Source: Motacilla alba alba
Lineage: Eukaryota; Chordata; Aves; Passeriformes; Motacillidae
Assembly: GCF_015832195.1 (NCBI RefSeq)
Contig: NC_052016.1
Span: forward strand, 28,913,129 to 28,977,128
Direction of reading: 5' to 3'
Length of the DNA stretch: 64,000 bases
A model generated the notes under the pieces. That model searched no databases and was not told the DNA's origin. It saw only the letters and a list, made by a program, of their open reading frames with translations. How positions within the stretch are numbered: position 1 is the stretch's first letter; each line of letters starts with the position of its first letter. This document shows positions 51,601 to 61,261 of the stretch, piece by piece. The position numbers and the translations under genes were made by a program.

Positions 51601-51928
51601 CTCCTCCTCCACCACCTAACATTGTTTCTCCATTTCTTTAAAGATCAAAATCACTCAAAACCAGCAAACCATACATTAAGTATCTTGGCATTCAGTATCG
51701 CTCCATCTTTGGTAGCCACATAATGACGCACTGTATTTGTCACTACAACAATGCAAGCTCAGGGTGTTTCTTTCAGTAATCTGGTTTTTGCATGTGAAAT
51801 AGAGCTAATTAGCTGCAGTATTCAGGGGGTTTAACTCATTATTGCACAAATTTTCCCCAAGATCTTCCTCCCTGTTCCAGCAAAATTCTTTCAGTGCTTC
51901 AGGACTTCTGAAAACCTGCTGGAGTTCA

Positions 51929-51934
51929 GGTAAT
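51929..51934. repeat. Target-site duplication, left copy (GGTAAT)
   Basis: GGTAAT directly abuts the LTR on this side and is repeated exactly at 52322-52327 on the other side. Six bases of mixed sequence matched precisely at both LTR termini is strong evidence for integrase-mediated insertion and fixes the element's ends. Confidence 0.92.
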
Positions 51935-51952
51935 TGAAGGAACCGTGGGTTT

Positions 51953-51993
51953 CGGGCTATAAATCCCCCTGGCTAGTTTGGGATTTAAGCCCG
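51953..51993 (-). promoter_or_regulatory. Hairpin in the 3' (R/U5) part of the LTR
   Basis: CGGGCTATAAATCCC (51953-51967) is complementary to GGGATTTAAGCCCG (51980-51993) over 14 pairs with a single bulged A, enclosing a 12-nt loop. It lies downstream of the AATAAA on the LTR's coding strand, so it would be in the 5' leader of a proviral RNA. A structural role in the leader or in 3' end formation is an inference. Confidence 0.55.
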
Positions 51994-52061
51994 CACGGAT
52001 ACTACATGGACAAAGTAAAGGACGAGAAGCGCTCTTTCTCCACGAGGTTCTGATGTCCTGT

Positions 52062-52067
52062 TTTATT
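52062..52067 (-). promoter_or_regulatory. LTR polyadenylation signal AATAAA
   Basis: AATAAA followed by A-C-A-G-G on the minus strand, inside the young solo LTR, about 127 bp before its 3' end. It marks the approximate R region. Confidence 0.7.
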
Positions 52068-52327
52068 AGCTGGAAAGGGACATCCGCATCGTAGACCATC
52101 CAGGTGAAAAAAGAGACCGAATTCCAAACCCAAGGGACATTTACACCTGCGGAATGGGAGGCAGGGGCAGAAGGCCGCAGCCAATGGGACACCAGTGAGG
52201 AGGGGCGAAGGGAGGCGCTACAAGAGACAGACCACCCTATCCGAGGGATACAGGGGGAACAGTTCATGTAACGTAACACCCAGTGCAGAACATCTAAATA
52301 CCTATATAGTGCATCACAACAGGTAAT

Positions 52328-52600
52328 GGCTCTACCATGATCCAACTAAGTCACTACGATAGGCACACCACAGCTTTCTTAGTTACAGGCTTGCCACTTG
52401 CCATGTTTATACAACAAGTTAGAATACACGCATGACCTTTCTGCAACATTTCAGGTCAGAGTAACTCAGAGAGTGTTTCCACATTTTATCTTTGCTAGAG
52501 GCAAGTCAGGTTCAATTGCTGCAATGACACAGTCGTTTTTTTGCATGTTTTGCTGCTATGCTGGGAATTCAGAAGTTATCTTCTGTGCCCTATCACCATT
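52328..52600. other. Unique DNA between two LTR-like elements
   Basis: Nothing is recognised here except the right-hand GGTAAT duplication that precedes it (52322-52327). One short ORF (52398-52613 plus) has no recognisable domain. Confidence 0.5.
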
Positions 52601-53130
52601 TGTCCTAGTTTAGGGCAAATTTGGGAGAAAGTCACCCCAGAACACCATCCCCTTCCCATAAGCTGCTTTGCTTCTCTGTAGAGATTTTTCACATCTGCAA
52701 AGAGACTGAGTGTCACACAATACTTTAAGGTAGTATATGCAGACCACTAATTTCTGGCTCTTTGCTCATGCTCCAAGGTTGCTTCCTAGACATCTCGGAT
52801 GTTGGGTCCAAACTTTTCTAATGCGTGTTCATCAGGCTTACAGTGCAAAGTGAATGCAGATGGCATCCTCTTTGGCTCTAAGGGTGGAACCAAACCCTCC
52901 CAGGAAACAGACATCACATACCATATGAATGCAATGACTTCACAAAGTCACCAGCTAGATGCCATGCCCCAAAATTGGGGACAACCCCATCCAAATATGG
53001 GATTAAAAGCCCAAGAAGAATACATCACATGATGCTGACAAGTAGAAAACATCAAGGGAAAGAGCACAATAAAAGGCAGGTTTTAAACAACTATCCTAAT
53101 AGCCTTAGTGTGCAAACTATGTTTTGACAC
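52601..53130 (+). mobile_element. Probable degraded LTR (ERVL-like start)
   Basis: TGTCCTAGTTTAGGGCAAAT at 52601, followed by 'TTGGGAGAAAGTCACCCC', resembles the 5' end of a common avian LTR group whose members begin TGTCCTGGTTT. A weak TATA-like GATTAAAAG lies at 53001-53009 and an AATAAA signal at 53068-53073, in plausible LTR order on the plus strand. No convincing target duplication or CA end was found. The right edge is therefore arbitrary, and the CATAT after TTTTGACA near 53130 is only a weak candidate. The 77-codon ORF at 52799-53032 overlaps it and is probably fortuitous. Confidence 0.38.
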
Positions 53131-56100
53131 ATATTGGAGGGCAAAAATCTCCAAACAATCAAATTTTGTGTTTGGCTTCCCAAAGAATAAAAGTTGTAAC
53201 AAATGTTGCTAAGCTCATTTATGGAGATGAACTAATGGACTTATTAACATTGCCTTTTCCTCACAGAGGTAATATTTGATTGCAGTTGGATATTTTTCTT
53301 TTGTCCAAGTTGCTGATATGGCAGTTATCAAAATTAAAAGACATACTTATCTCTTAAAGCCACCCATTCTGGTTTTCACCGGCTTAGGTACTTGCCCACA
53401 CAATGCATTCCTTGTTTTTAACTGGCTTTACTACCAGCAGATGATACTGCACTATTTCTGAGTTTTTAGCTGTCAAGGACAAGCTGCTGTTTGAGGGCTG
53501 GTGACTCCTTTTTGTGCTGCTTTGTGCCAGCCCTAAAGAGGCCTGTGAGCAAAGGAAAGCCAAGCTGCTCCCTAACCATCGATCCTTTAACCTATAGCAA
53601 AAGTGACTTTCATCACATGCAGGAAAGAGTTGTAACTTGTCAAAATTTAGCAGGGCTTGCATTTTAATCTGCATGTATGAAAATAATTTGAATCTCTGTT
53701 TCATGTTAAGATGCAGTGCCACATATGGTTTTCTACTCTTGTTTTATTGTGTGGATTTGAACAGATCTTAGGCAGCCACTATCCCTGCCCTGTTCCCTTT
53801 GTGCCTCAGGGCTTTATTAATTGTGAACAATAGGTCACTGTCTCTGAGAATGAAGAGAGGCTAATGCTTCCTAAATACATTATTGCCTATTCATTTGCCC
53901 TTAAAATCGTTTGGCTGAATTTCATCTATTCTTCCATCTGTGAAATCAACATTTAGCTGAATGGTGATTATGCAGAGTTGCTTTACAGTTCTTCATTACT
54001 GTTTAATAGCTGTGCTGTCTTTAAAAGATTGTCTTATTTTTACTATAGCTCAAATGCTTCAAACAACTGTCTTCACATATGATGAACCCTCTCCTTTTCC
54101 CATCACTGAGTTCACTGGTGGGAGTGCTATAGTAGCTCAAACACTAGGAAGGACTGGGGATTTTTTTTTGTCCTCTCTATTCACAGTGGAAGTTTACGGT
54201 TGTTTCTCCACACTGAAGCCACCACTGTGGACATTGAACTATTAGTGAATGAGCAGGGTTGTAAGTAACAACAATTTTACATAATTTTAATGTAATTTAC
54301 CCATCATTCTATTTCTTTAATCACAGAGACCTTCTCTGACCCTAGAAAGCCTTAGACTAGAGAAAATCAACTTATATCTAGCATGATATTTTAATGCTTG
54401 CAGGGAGTACTTAGACCAAGCTGAGAAGTTTCTTTTTTCACTGCCTTAGAACCTCATCTGTCGAGAATATTTTATTGTGTTTGTATTTGCAATGTATCAT
54501 CATATTACCATGCTTTTGTCATCTATTGAAGCTCGTTTATATTTGTTCTTTTTCCCCCGAAAATAGCAAATAATTACATTCCTTTATTTATACAGCTAAT
54601 CCATCTTACAGGTGATTTCCTAGGAAGAGTAAAATGTAAAAAGCAAGAGAAGGCTGTATTGCCCTGCTTGTCCTAGAGCAGGCAATTTCAGGTTATAAAG
54701 CTGTTAGCCACAAGCAGCCTGTGACAGGTACATTGCACTCCAAAGACACAGCTCAACCGGAGCCAACAATCCCTCTCCCCATATCTGACTATCACTTGAC
54801 TCGTGGCTCAGTTCCATCAGCATCTTCAGGGTACCTTTTCTGCACAGACAAACACAAATACTGTCTTCTAAAGCTCTTTTGCCACTGGCAAGCAGCTCTC
54901 TTCTAGATATATTCTAGATGTATTCTACATGTATGGTGTTAATAATTAACAAAAGGTCAGAAAACTTTTACTTCAAGCTGTATAGATTCTACATTCTACC
55001 TTGTCATAACTTTCTCTCATATTTGAGAAGCATGATAAGAAGCCAAGTGCTTTCAATGTCTTTCAAACAAATAAGCCACAGTCCTCGAACCAAGAAAAAA
55101 AGTTTCCACTTGGGGAGGAAGAAAGAGTCACTTTCTTCCCTGCCACAGTCTTTCCTACCCAAATGGAATTTAGGTCTACACAGCAAAATCAAATGTGATT
55201 GCAGGAAAATAAGGCATATCTTATGCAGCATCAGTAGATGTCTCATGTCAGGATTAAAACTCACTGAGGATCCTGGGGACTTGCTCTGGTAGCAGGCTCT
55301 GGTACCTGCATTTCACAGTGAAATTACATAGAGCAGGTAAAGCCAATTATCAATAACCACAGTCCCCCGTTCTGCTCTTTAGGGGGATCATTTGAGGTTT
55401 TTCAAGGAGGTATAAATACAGGCATTAACTTAAACTGGGGTTTTGCTCAATGAGTATAATCTTAGAATATATGTGTATTTGCATAGATTATTCTAAACTT
55501 CATAATCTGAAGATTATTTAGCTTTTTGGTAGAGAAAAATGAGATCTACTTTAGGTCACTGGTAAAGTATCTCAAAATAATTTTGTTATGTTAATGTAGA
55601 TACTCATAAACCAACTTAGAGTTAAGCTATATTTTGAAATTTGTCTTGAATTTCAGACAGTCACATCAATGGTCAATTACATTCAAAACTATGTGCATAT
55701 ATCTCATATGACAAACTAGAAAAGGGAAATACATTTAGTCTTTTTCCACTCCATTGCATAGGTGAGCCTGAGCAAACTTTTTTTCATTTTAAATGCAAAC
55801 ATCCATATTGGTGGGACAGATCCCTGACTGCTGATATACAAGATAATTAAATTTAGGAAGATTATTATGGCATACTAATGGAAGTTCATTTGTATTGCTT
55901 GCTGATCACATCCCTAGGATGGACAGAGATAAATGCAATATGCCATGTACTTACATCAGTATGAGCTTGTATTTTCACATGCACAGACATTCTGAGGCTG
56001 ACCCCCATTTGGCTCTGACCAAATCAGGTCTCTTGGCAATCTGTCTTGACAACTCAACAGCAAGACGCTAAACAGGTTAAGTATACATTTTATCTTTATG

Positions 56101-59100
56101 GGCTACTAGGAAAATTAACATCAAGTTTTACTTTATGGGATCAAAACTTCTGCCCATAAAGAGAGTAAGGAAAAACTGAAAGTGGTAAAGGTGCATATCT
56201 ATTAATCAGTCAGCAAACTTCGGTGAGATCACAGGAGTCCTCTTCGTATTTCCAGTGCTAAATGGATGTAATCAGAGTCTAATCCTAACTGGTTTACTCT
56301 GTAACACATCCTTCCCTTCCCCTACCTCCAATAAATGATAAGGCTTCCCTTGATGATATAACTTTGTTTGTCTTTACAGAGGTAAACTTATACGTTGAAG
56401 TTCAAGTTTCCTTAAAACAACAGACAAAGGCTCATTATTAAGGCTTGTTATTTTCATTAAAATTGCCACTATGAACAATTCTATGGGCTCAGTATTGTTT
56501 TTTCATTCATTTTGGCTTCATCTTCCTAACTCTTAATAAATATTCAGCTGTTTCTGCTAACTACACTTTATTCAAACTTAGCTATCAACATTATGTATGC
56601 CCCAGATGAACAATGTGAACTGAAATGCCCATTAAAAACATCCATGTCAATGTAATTATTTTTGCATCAAATATCATTGACAGTTATGCTATGTCTGCAA
56701 TCTTGTGAAAAAAATACAGTATTGATAGTCCAGCTCCCACCACTGACAAACAAGCCTCTCACCCTACTTTAAAAAGAAGAAATGAAGACTTAAGGGAGCC
56801 TAACAGGAAGGGCTGTTTATTAAGAGTGAAATATATTTTGTAGTGGGCTACAAGATTGTTATAAAGTGTATCAACCCATTTGTGCCAGAGTACAACTCAG
56901 CAGAATTGCAGTGGTTGGTTAGCTAATTATTTAACAAGCTCTTTCTTCCAGGCACCAACAATCAACCTCTCTCCATCCACTCAAACAAGTTTATCAGGGC
57001 TCCTTGTCCTTTTTATATAGACATAAATTTTTGTTTTGTTCTTGGGACATCTTGCTTAAGACTAAAGCAGGCTGGAAACATCTGGTACCCTTATTGAAGG
57101 GGTTTGGCAGGCTGTAGCTAATCCTCTCTGCAGGTGTTTTCTTATTAGTTGTTGTCAGTATACCTGCAATTCTGCTGTCTGTTATCCATGGAGGAAATCA
57201 GAAGGATGCACGCCCTAACACAGATACGGCTTCAACAGTCTTCCAGGTGAGCAGTGCAAATTGATATATCCTGCCTGACAGCTGTACCTCTTGATTTTGT
57301 CTCTTTTGGGGCTTACTTATTATCAGGTCTCATATCACACATTAGCAAGAACTCCAAAGTGTTCAATTCTCAGGCTTCAGACAAAAGCACTCTTTAAGAT
57401 GAGAACTATGTTATTTACAGCTACCAAAATAAACAAAGACTGAAAAATACCTGAGTTTGTAGACGTCATACCTGTAATGTGTGTGACACTGTGGAGCATT
57501 GTGGAACAGACTAGACGATTTAAAAGAATTTGTGTTAGGAAAAAACACAGAAGGGAATCTATGACTAAGAACTTTTTTCTCTAGGATTTTTTAACCTGGT
57601 CATTTGAAGAACATCTGCTCATTGCCCACACTTCTCATCAACAACCAAGTAACAATGTCTCTTATTGGATATTTATATATTATCATAAATCTCTAGTACA
57701 TTTTACTTATAGGAGGCACTTGAAACTTGAGTAACTTTCAAGCAAAAATCTGTAATTAAAATTTTCAGTTAACAGTCAGCCATTACACCATGCAAGATAG
57801 TCAATTTTCAAATAAAAGTAGCATTTTATCAAGAACACTGTTGCAATATTTATTTCCAGTCATTTCATGAAAAATCCTGAAGTTTGAGGTATTATGTCAT
57901 CACTTTTAAAATGACTGTCAATAAAATGAAAATAAATAATTCTCTGTCAAAGACAGAAAAACCTCATACGCTCAAAATATGAAGGCTTTAGGGAGAAGAA
58001 AGGATGGAGCAGTTATTTCCATTATCGCAGGTGAGTTCCAAGGAGCACCAGATAAGTTTACACATGCGACTCATATTAAGCACCTACTCCCTCACCTCAA
58101 AAGAACTACTGCATGGGTTTACATTTAATTAGCATTTGCTTACATGAAGCAGTAAAAATTAACAGATAACTATTTCTTCTTTTTCTTATAGAAATATTTC
58201 ACTTCGTTCTTTGCATTACAACGTTGGTATGAGAATCTTTGGCTTGCACATCACCCCAGAAAAAGAGAAAATGAAAGAAAAACCTTTGGAGAGGAAAAGA
58301 AACAGCCATTTTTTGCAAGGCCAATCACCATGCAAACTCTCCCAAAAATAAAGTAATCCCATCACAAATCTGTGCACTGGATCTTTAATTTTAACACTGA
58401 GGCTTTGAAAATTCTAGCAATGAGAAATTAAGAAATTGATTATTTTTAAGGAAAAGAACAAGAAGTCATCAGTGTTTTTCTCCTGGCTACATCCAAACAT
58501 TATTTTTGCACCTGTTCTCACTGAAAAAGAGTTGTTCTTTTTGTGTCTGATTTTCAGTGATACAGGCACAGTTTTGCAGAGGGCGTGCTGGTATAAACTT
58601 TTTCATTCTCATGTCAGTTGACTTCTAATGAGAATTAGGCAATATTTTCAGAATGAAGTAAGAACACTTGTTTTTCTTTTCTGACTCCAGAGGAAGAAAA
58701 TTCTTGTTTCTTTGTTTAAAATAAACTTTTATGTTTGAGCAAGCAGCTATCTCACTAGAAGCTTTGTGGTTCTTATAGTAAAATTTACAGAGCACAAGAA
58801 AACATTTTAAGCATATTAAAAGGAAATTACTTATAATGTCCTTGTGACAGTCTTTGAAATATACACACACACATGCCCAAACACATGCTTAAGTTGAGAC
58901 TAAAATCAGCACATGTTTCTGATTCTGGTAATGTTTCTGTCTATTTGAAGGATTTATTTCCCCCAAATTAGAGCATACCTTCCAAACAAACTCAGGCTGA
59001 GAGCATATTTTCATCACAAAATTTCGAAATGTTTACATCTGAGAACCCAGACTATGGAGCCAACTAATTCACCTCCAGTTTATATTTATTACATGACTGT

Positions 59101-60190
59101 ATAATTACTAAGTCAGAAAAATGGGTTGTATTCCTGATTAATGCAGCAATTACAAATGATTTTGCAAACATAGCACCACTGAATTTTCTCACAGTCAGTT
59201 ACATTTTAGCTAATCTGGTTTTCTAGAGAAAACAGTGATTTCATATTGTCTCCGTCAGATACCTCAGATGTGTCACTCATCTGTGAGTGTCAGCTATCCA
59301 CCACAGCCCCAAGTTCCAGGGGTGTCAATGTATAAGAAGTACCTCATATTCTGTTAGCCTAAATTTTTTCTTTGCTTATAAATGCTGACTTACATGTTAA
59401 CTGAAATAAACTTTCAAGGTATTTTTAATAAAGAAAATAGAATTTTATCTAAAATTTTTATAAGACAATATTTTAGTAATGTAATTTGGTTATATATATA
59501 TATATATTTAAGTGGGAGAATTGTGTAACAACCAACATTGGATTCTGTTTTTCACAGGGTAAGCCAGTAGCACTATACCAGTGATTTTCAAGTGTGGATA
59601 CACAGCTACCTCTCAAAAGCCAGTATACCAAATATCTGTCCATAAGTTAAATACTTTACCTGTTGAAGGTTCTGTCCCTCTAATTTTGCTAGAGTTAAAC
59701 ATGCGCAACTGGAGGAGAATGTCACCTGAGAACCTGAGGTGTAAGAGGCAGCGTGCCCTTTCCTGGGAGAGAAATACTCTCGGCCAGTGCACACTACATT
59801 AATTGACAGGACTGAAGAAAAAAATGAAGAAATTGAAAAGAAGATTCTTTCATCACAAAATAATGCAGAATGGGAGAATACCTCATTCAAACAAAACTAG
59901 AAGACTCTTGAAGAATGAAAGGTTTAATACATTTGTTTAAAGCAAATTTTCTGGCTCCCTTTGTAATAATGGGAGGACGGCAATGTTGTATTTTGCTTGT
60001 AGAAAGGACCTTGCCCAGACCTTATGCAAAGTACATGTAAGTTTGTTTTCCCGTGCAGTGAGATGTGGAAAGTCCGTATTTCACTACTGAACCCAGTCAT
60101 ATTGTTTTAATGTCCTGGATTAACAATGTGATTAACAGTTAAAATGTTATACAAATGTCCTTCCCAAAGTAGCAGGAAGAGAGCTCCCCA
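53131..60190. other. Long stretch without recognised genes
   Basis: About 7 kb of AT-rich DNA with short ORFs of no recognisable family (for example 53384-53722 minus and 54918-55292 plus). Between 55.3 and 58.4 kb there is not even a 60-codon ORF. Minor repeats are a CA run at 58861-58872 and a TA run at 59490-59507. Confidence 0.55.
59490..59507. repeat. Short TA microsatellite
   Basis: About nine TA dinucleotides in an AT-rich context. Confidence 0.85.
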
Positions 60191-61250
60191 AATCACAGAA
60201 TCACAGAATTTCTAGGCTGGAAGAGACCTTTAAGATCATTGAGTCCAACCCATGTTCTAACACCTCAACTAGATCATGGCACCAAGTGCCACATCCAGTC
60301 TTTTTTTAAAAACATCCAGGGATGGTGACTCCACCACCTCCCTGGGCAGATGATTCCAGTATTTGACTACTCTTTCTGTGAAAAACTTCCTCCTGAATTC
60401 TAGCCTGTATCTCCCTTGGCGCAGCTTGAGACTGTGTCATCTTGTTCTGTCTGTTGTTGCCCAGAGAAAGAGACTGACCCCCAGCTCACCACAGCCAGCC
60501 TTCAGGAAGTTGAAGAGAGTGATAAGGTCACCTCTGAGTCTCCTTTTCTCCAGGCTAAACAACCCCAGCTCCCTCAGTCATTCTTCATATGGCTTGTGTT
60601 CCAAGCCCCTCACCAGCCTCATTGCTCTCCTTTGGACACGCTCAAGCAGCTCAACGTTCCTCCTAAACTGAGGGGCCCAGGACTGGACACAGCACTCAAG
60701 GTGTGGCCTCACCAGTGCCGAGTACAGGGGAAGAATGACCTCCCTGCTCCTGCTGGCCACACTATTCCTGATACTGGCCAGGATGCCATTGGCCTTCTTG
60801 GCCACCTGGGCACACTGCTGGCTCATGTTCAGCCGACTGTCAACCAGCACCCCCAGGTCCCTTTCCACCTGAGCACTGTCTAGCCACACCATCCCCAGCC
60901 TATAACGTTGCAGGGGGTTATTGTGGCCAAAGTGCAGGACTCGGCACTTGGACTTATTGAACTTCATCCTATTAGATTCTGCCCATCCATCCAACTGTTC
61001 CAAGTCCCTCTGCAAAGCCCTCTGTCCCTCTAACAGATCGACACATGCTTCCAGCTTAGTGTCATCTGCAAATTTACTAATGAAAGACTCTAAACCCTCA
61101 TCCATGTCATCAATAAAAATATTAAACAGAACTGGCCCCAGCACAGACCCCTGAGGGACACCATTGGTGACTGGCCACCAGCTGGATGCAGCACCGCTCA
61201 CCACCACTCTCTGGGCTCGGCCATGTAGCCAGTTCCTATGCACAAGACTT
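60191..61250 (-). mobile_element. CR1 LINE, 5'-truncated, best-preserved copy
   Basis: The 3' kilobase of a CR1 retrotransposon on the minus strand. Its 3' terminus is the diagnostic pair of 8-bp repeats (ATTCTGTG ATTCTGTG ATT, read on the minus strand; 60191-60209), followed upstream by the CR1 3' UTR and the reverse-transcriptase C-terminus. The 5' break falls inside the palm domain, near codons for [16 protein letters not shown] (about 61240). The insertion lacks the endonuclease and the N-terminal half of the polymerase, as usual for CR1, and shows no obvious target duplication. CpG loss and few indels suggest an age between the other two LINE copies and the young LTR. The 3' end style resembles songbird CR1 subfamilies (from memory, not checked). 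Confidence 0.96.
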
Positions 61251-61261
61251 ACACAGACCAA
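60269..61261 (-). pseudogene. CR1 ORF2 reverse-transcriptase fragment with two nonsense codons
   Basis: The frame opens at the window's longest ORF (227 codons, 61261 to 60578). Visible motifs are [10 protein letters not shown] (residues 34-43, RT motif B) and the catalytic FADD (residues 64-67; bases 61061-61072), followed by the thumb segments ([50 protein letters not shown]). A TGA at 60578-60580 interrupts it where the family has Arg, consistent with a CGA-to-TGA CpG transition. Reading past it, the same frame continues ([18 protein letters not shown]) to a second TGA at 60437-60439, and then without indels to the natural TAG at 60269-60271. The first seven residues (MVCVSLV) are probably host flank. 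Biochemically it would be an incomplete, inactive polymerase. Confidence 0.93.

Larger units (their letters stand above)
41334..51928. other. Long stretch without recognised genes
   Basis: About 10.6 kb. Apart from the TATA-rich repeat block at 41853-41948 and a 12-bp tandem duplication at 45638-45661, I see no transposon, RNA gene or coding exon. The ORFs (for example 44190-44414 plus, 45908-46198 plus, 50089-50412 minus) have no recognisable domains. A TATATAAAG lies near 49230, but nothing downstream supports a promoter. Confidence 0.55.
51935..52321 (-). mobile_element. Young CpG-rich solo LTR (class II-like ERV)
   Basis: A 387-bp LTR on the minus strand, starting TGTTGTGATGC and ending GGTTCCTTCA (TG...CA). 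It is flanked exactly by 6-bp duplications GGTAAT. It carries an ATTGG (inverted CCAAT) box at 52185-52181 and a polyadenylation signal AATAAA on the minus strand at 52067-52062, followed by about 127 bp to the 3' end. I count 16 CpG dinucleotides, whereas surrounding DNA has almost none, so methylation-driven decay has barely begun. There is no internal gag/pol/env, so the provirus has collapsed to one LTR. The ORFs of 139 and 60 codons read through it are fortuitous. It does not look like the same family as the LTR at 10569-10947. Class II is inferred from the 6-bp duplication. Confidence 0.92.

Noticed and set aside
51926..52345. 139-codon minus-strand ORF as a gene
   Set aside because: It runs straight through the solo LTR and both target-site duplications, has no domain, and is open only because this short segment is GC-richer.
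52508..52525. GGTTCAATTGC as a tRNA B box
   Set aside because: No A box or cloverleaf can be drawn around it.
60416..60883. 155-codon plus-strand ORF as a gene
   Set aside because: It is the antisense of the CR1 reverse-transcriptase frame; the minus strand carries the recognisable protein.
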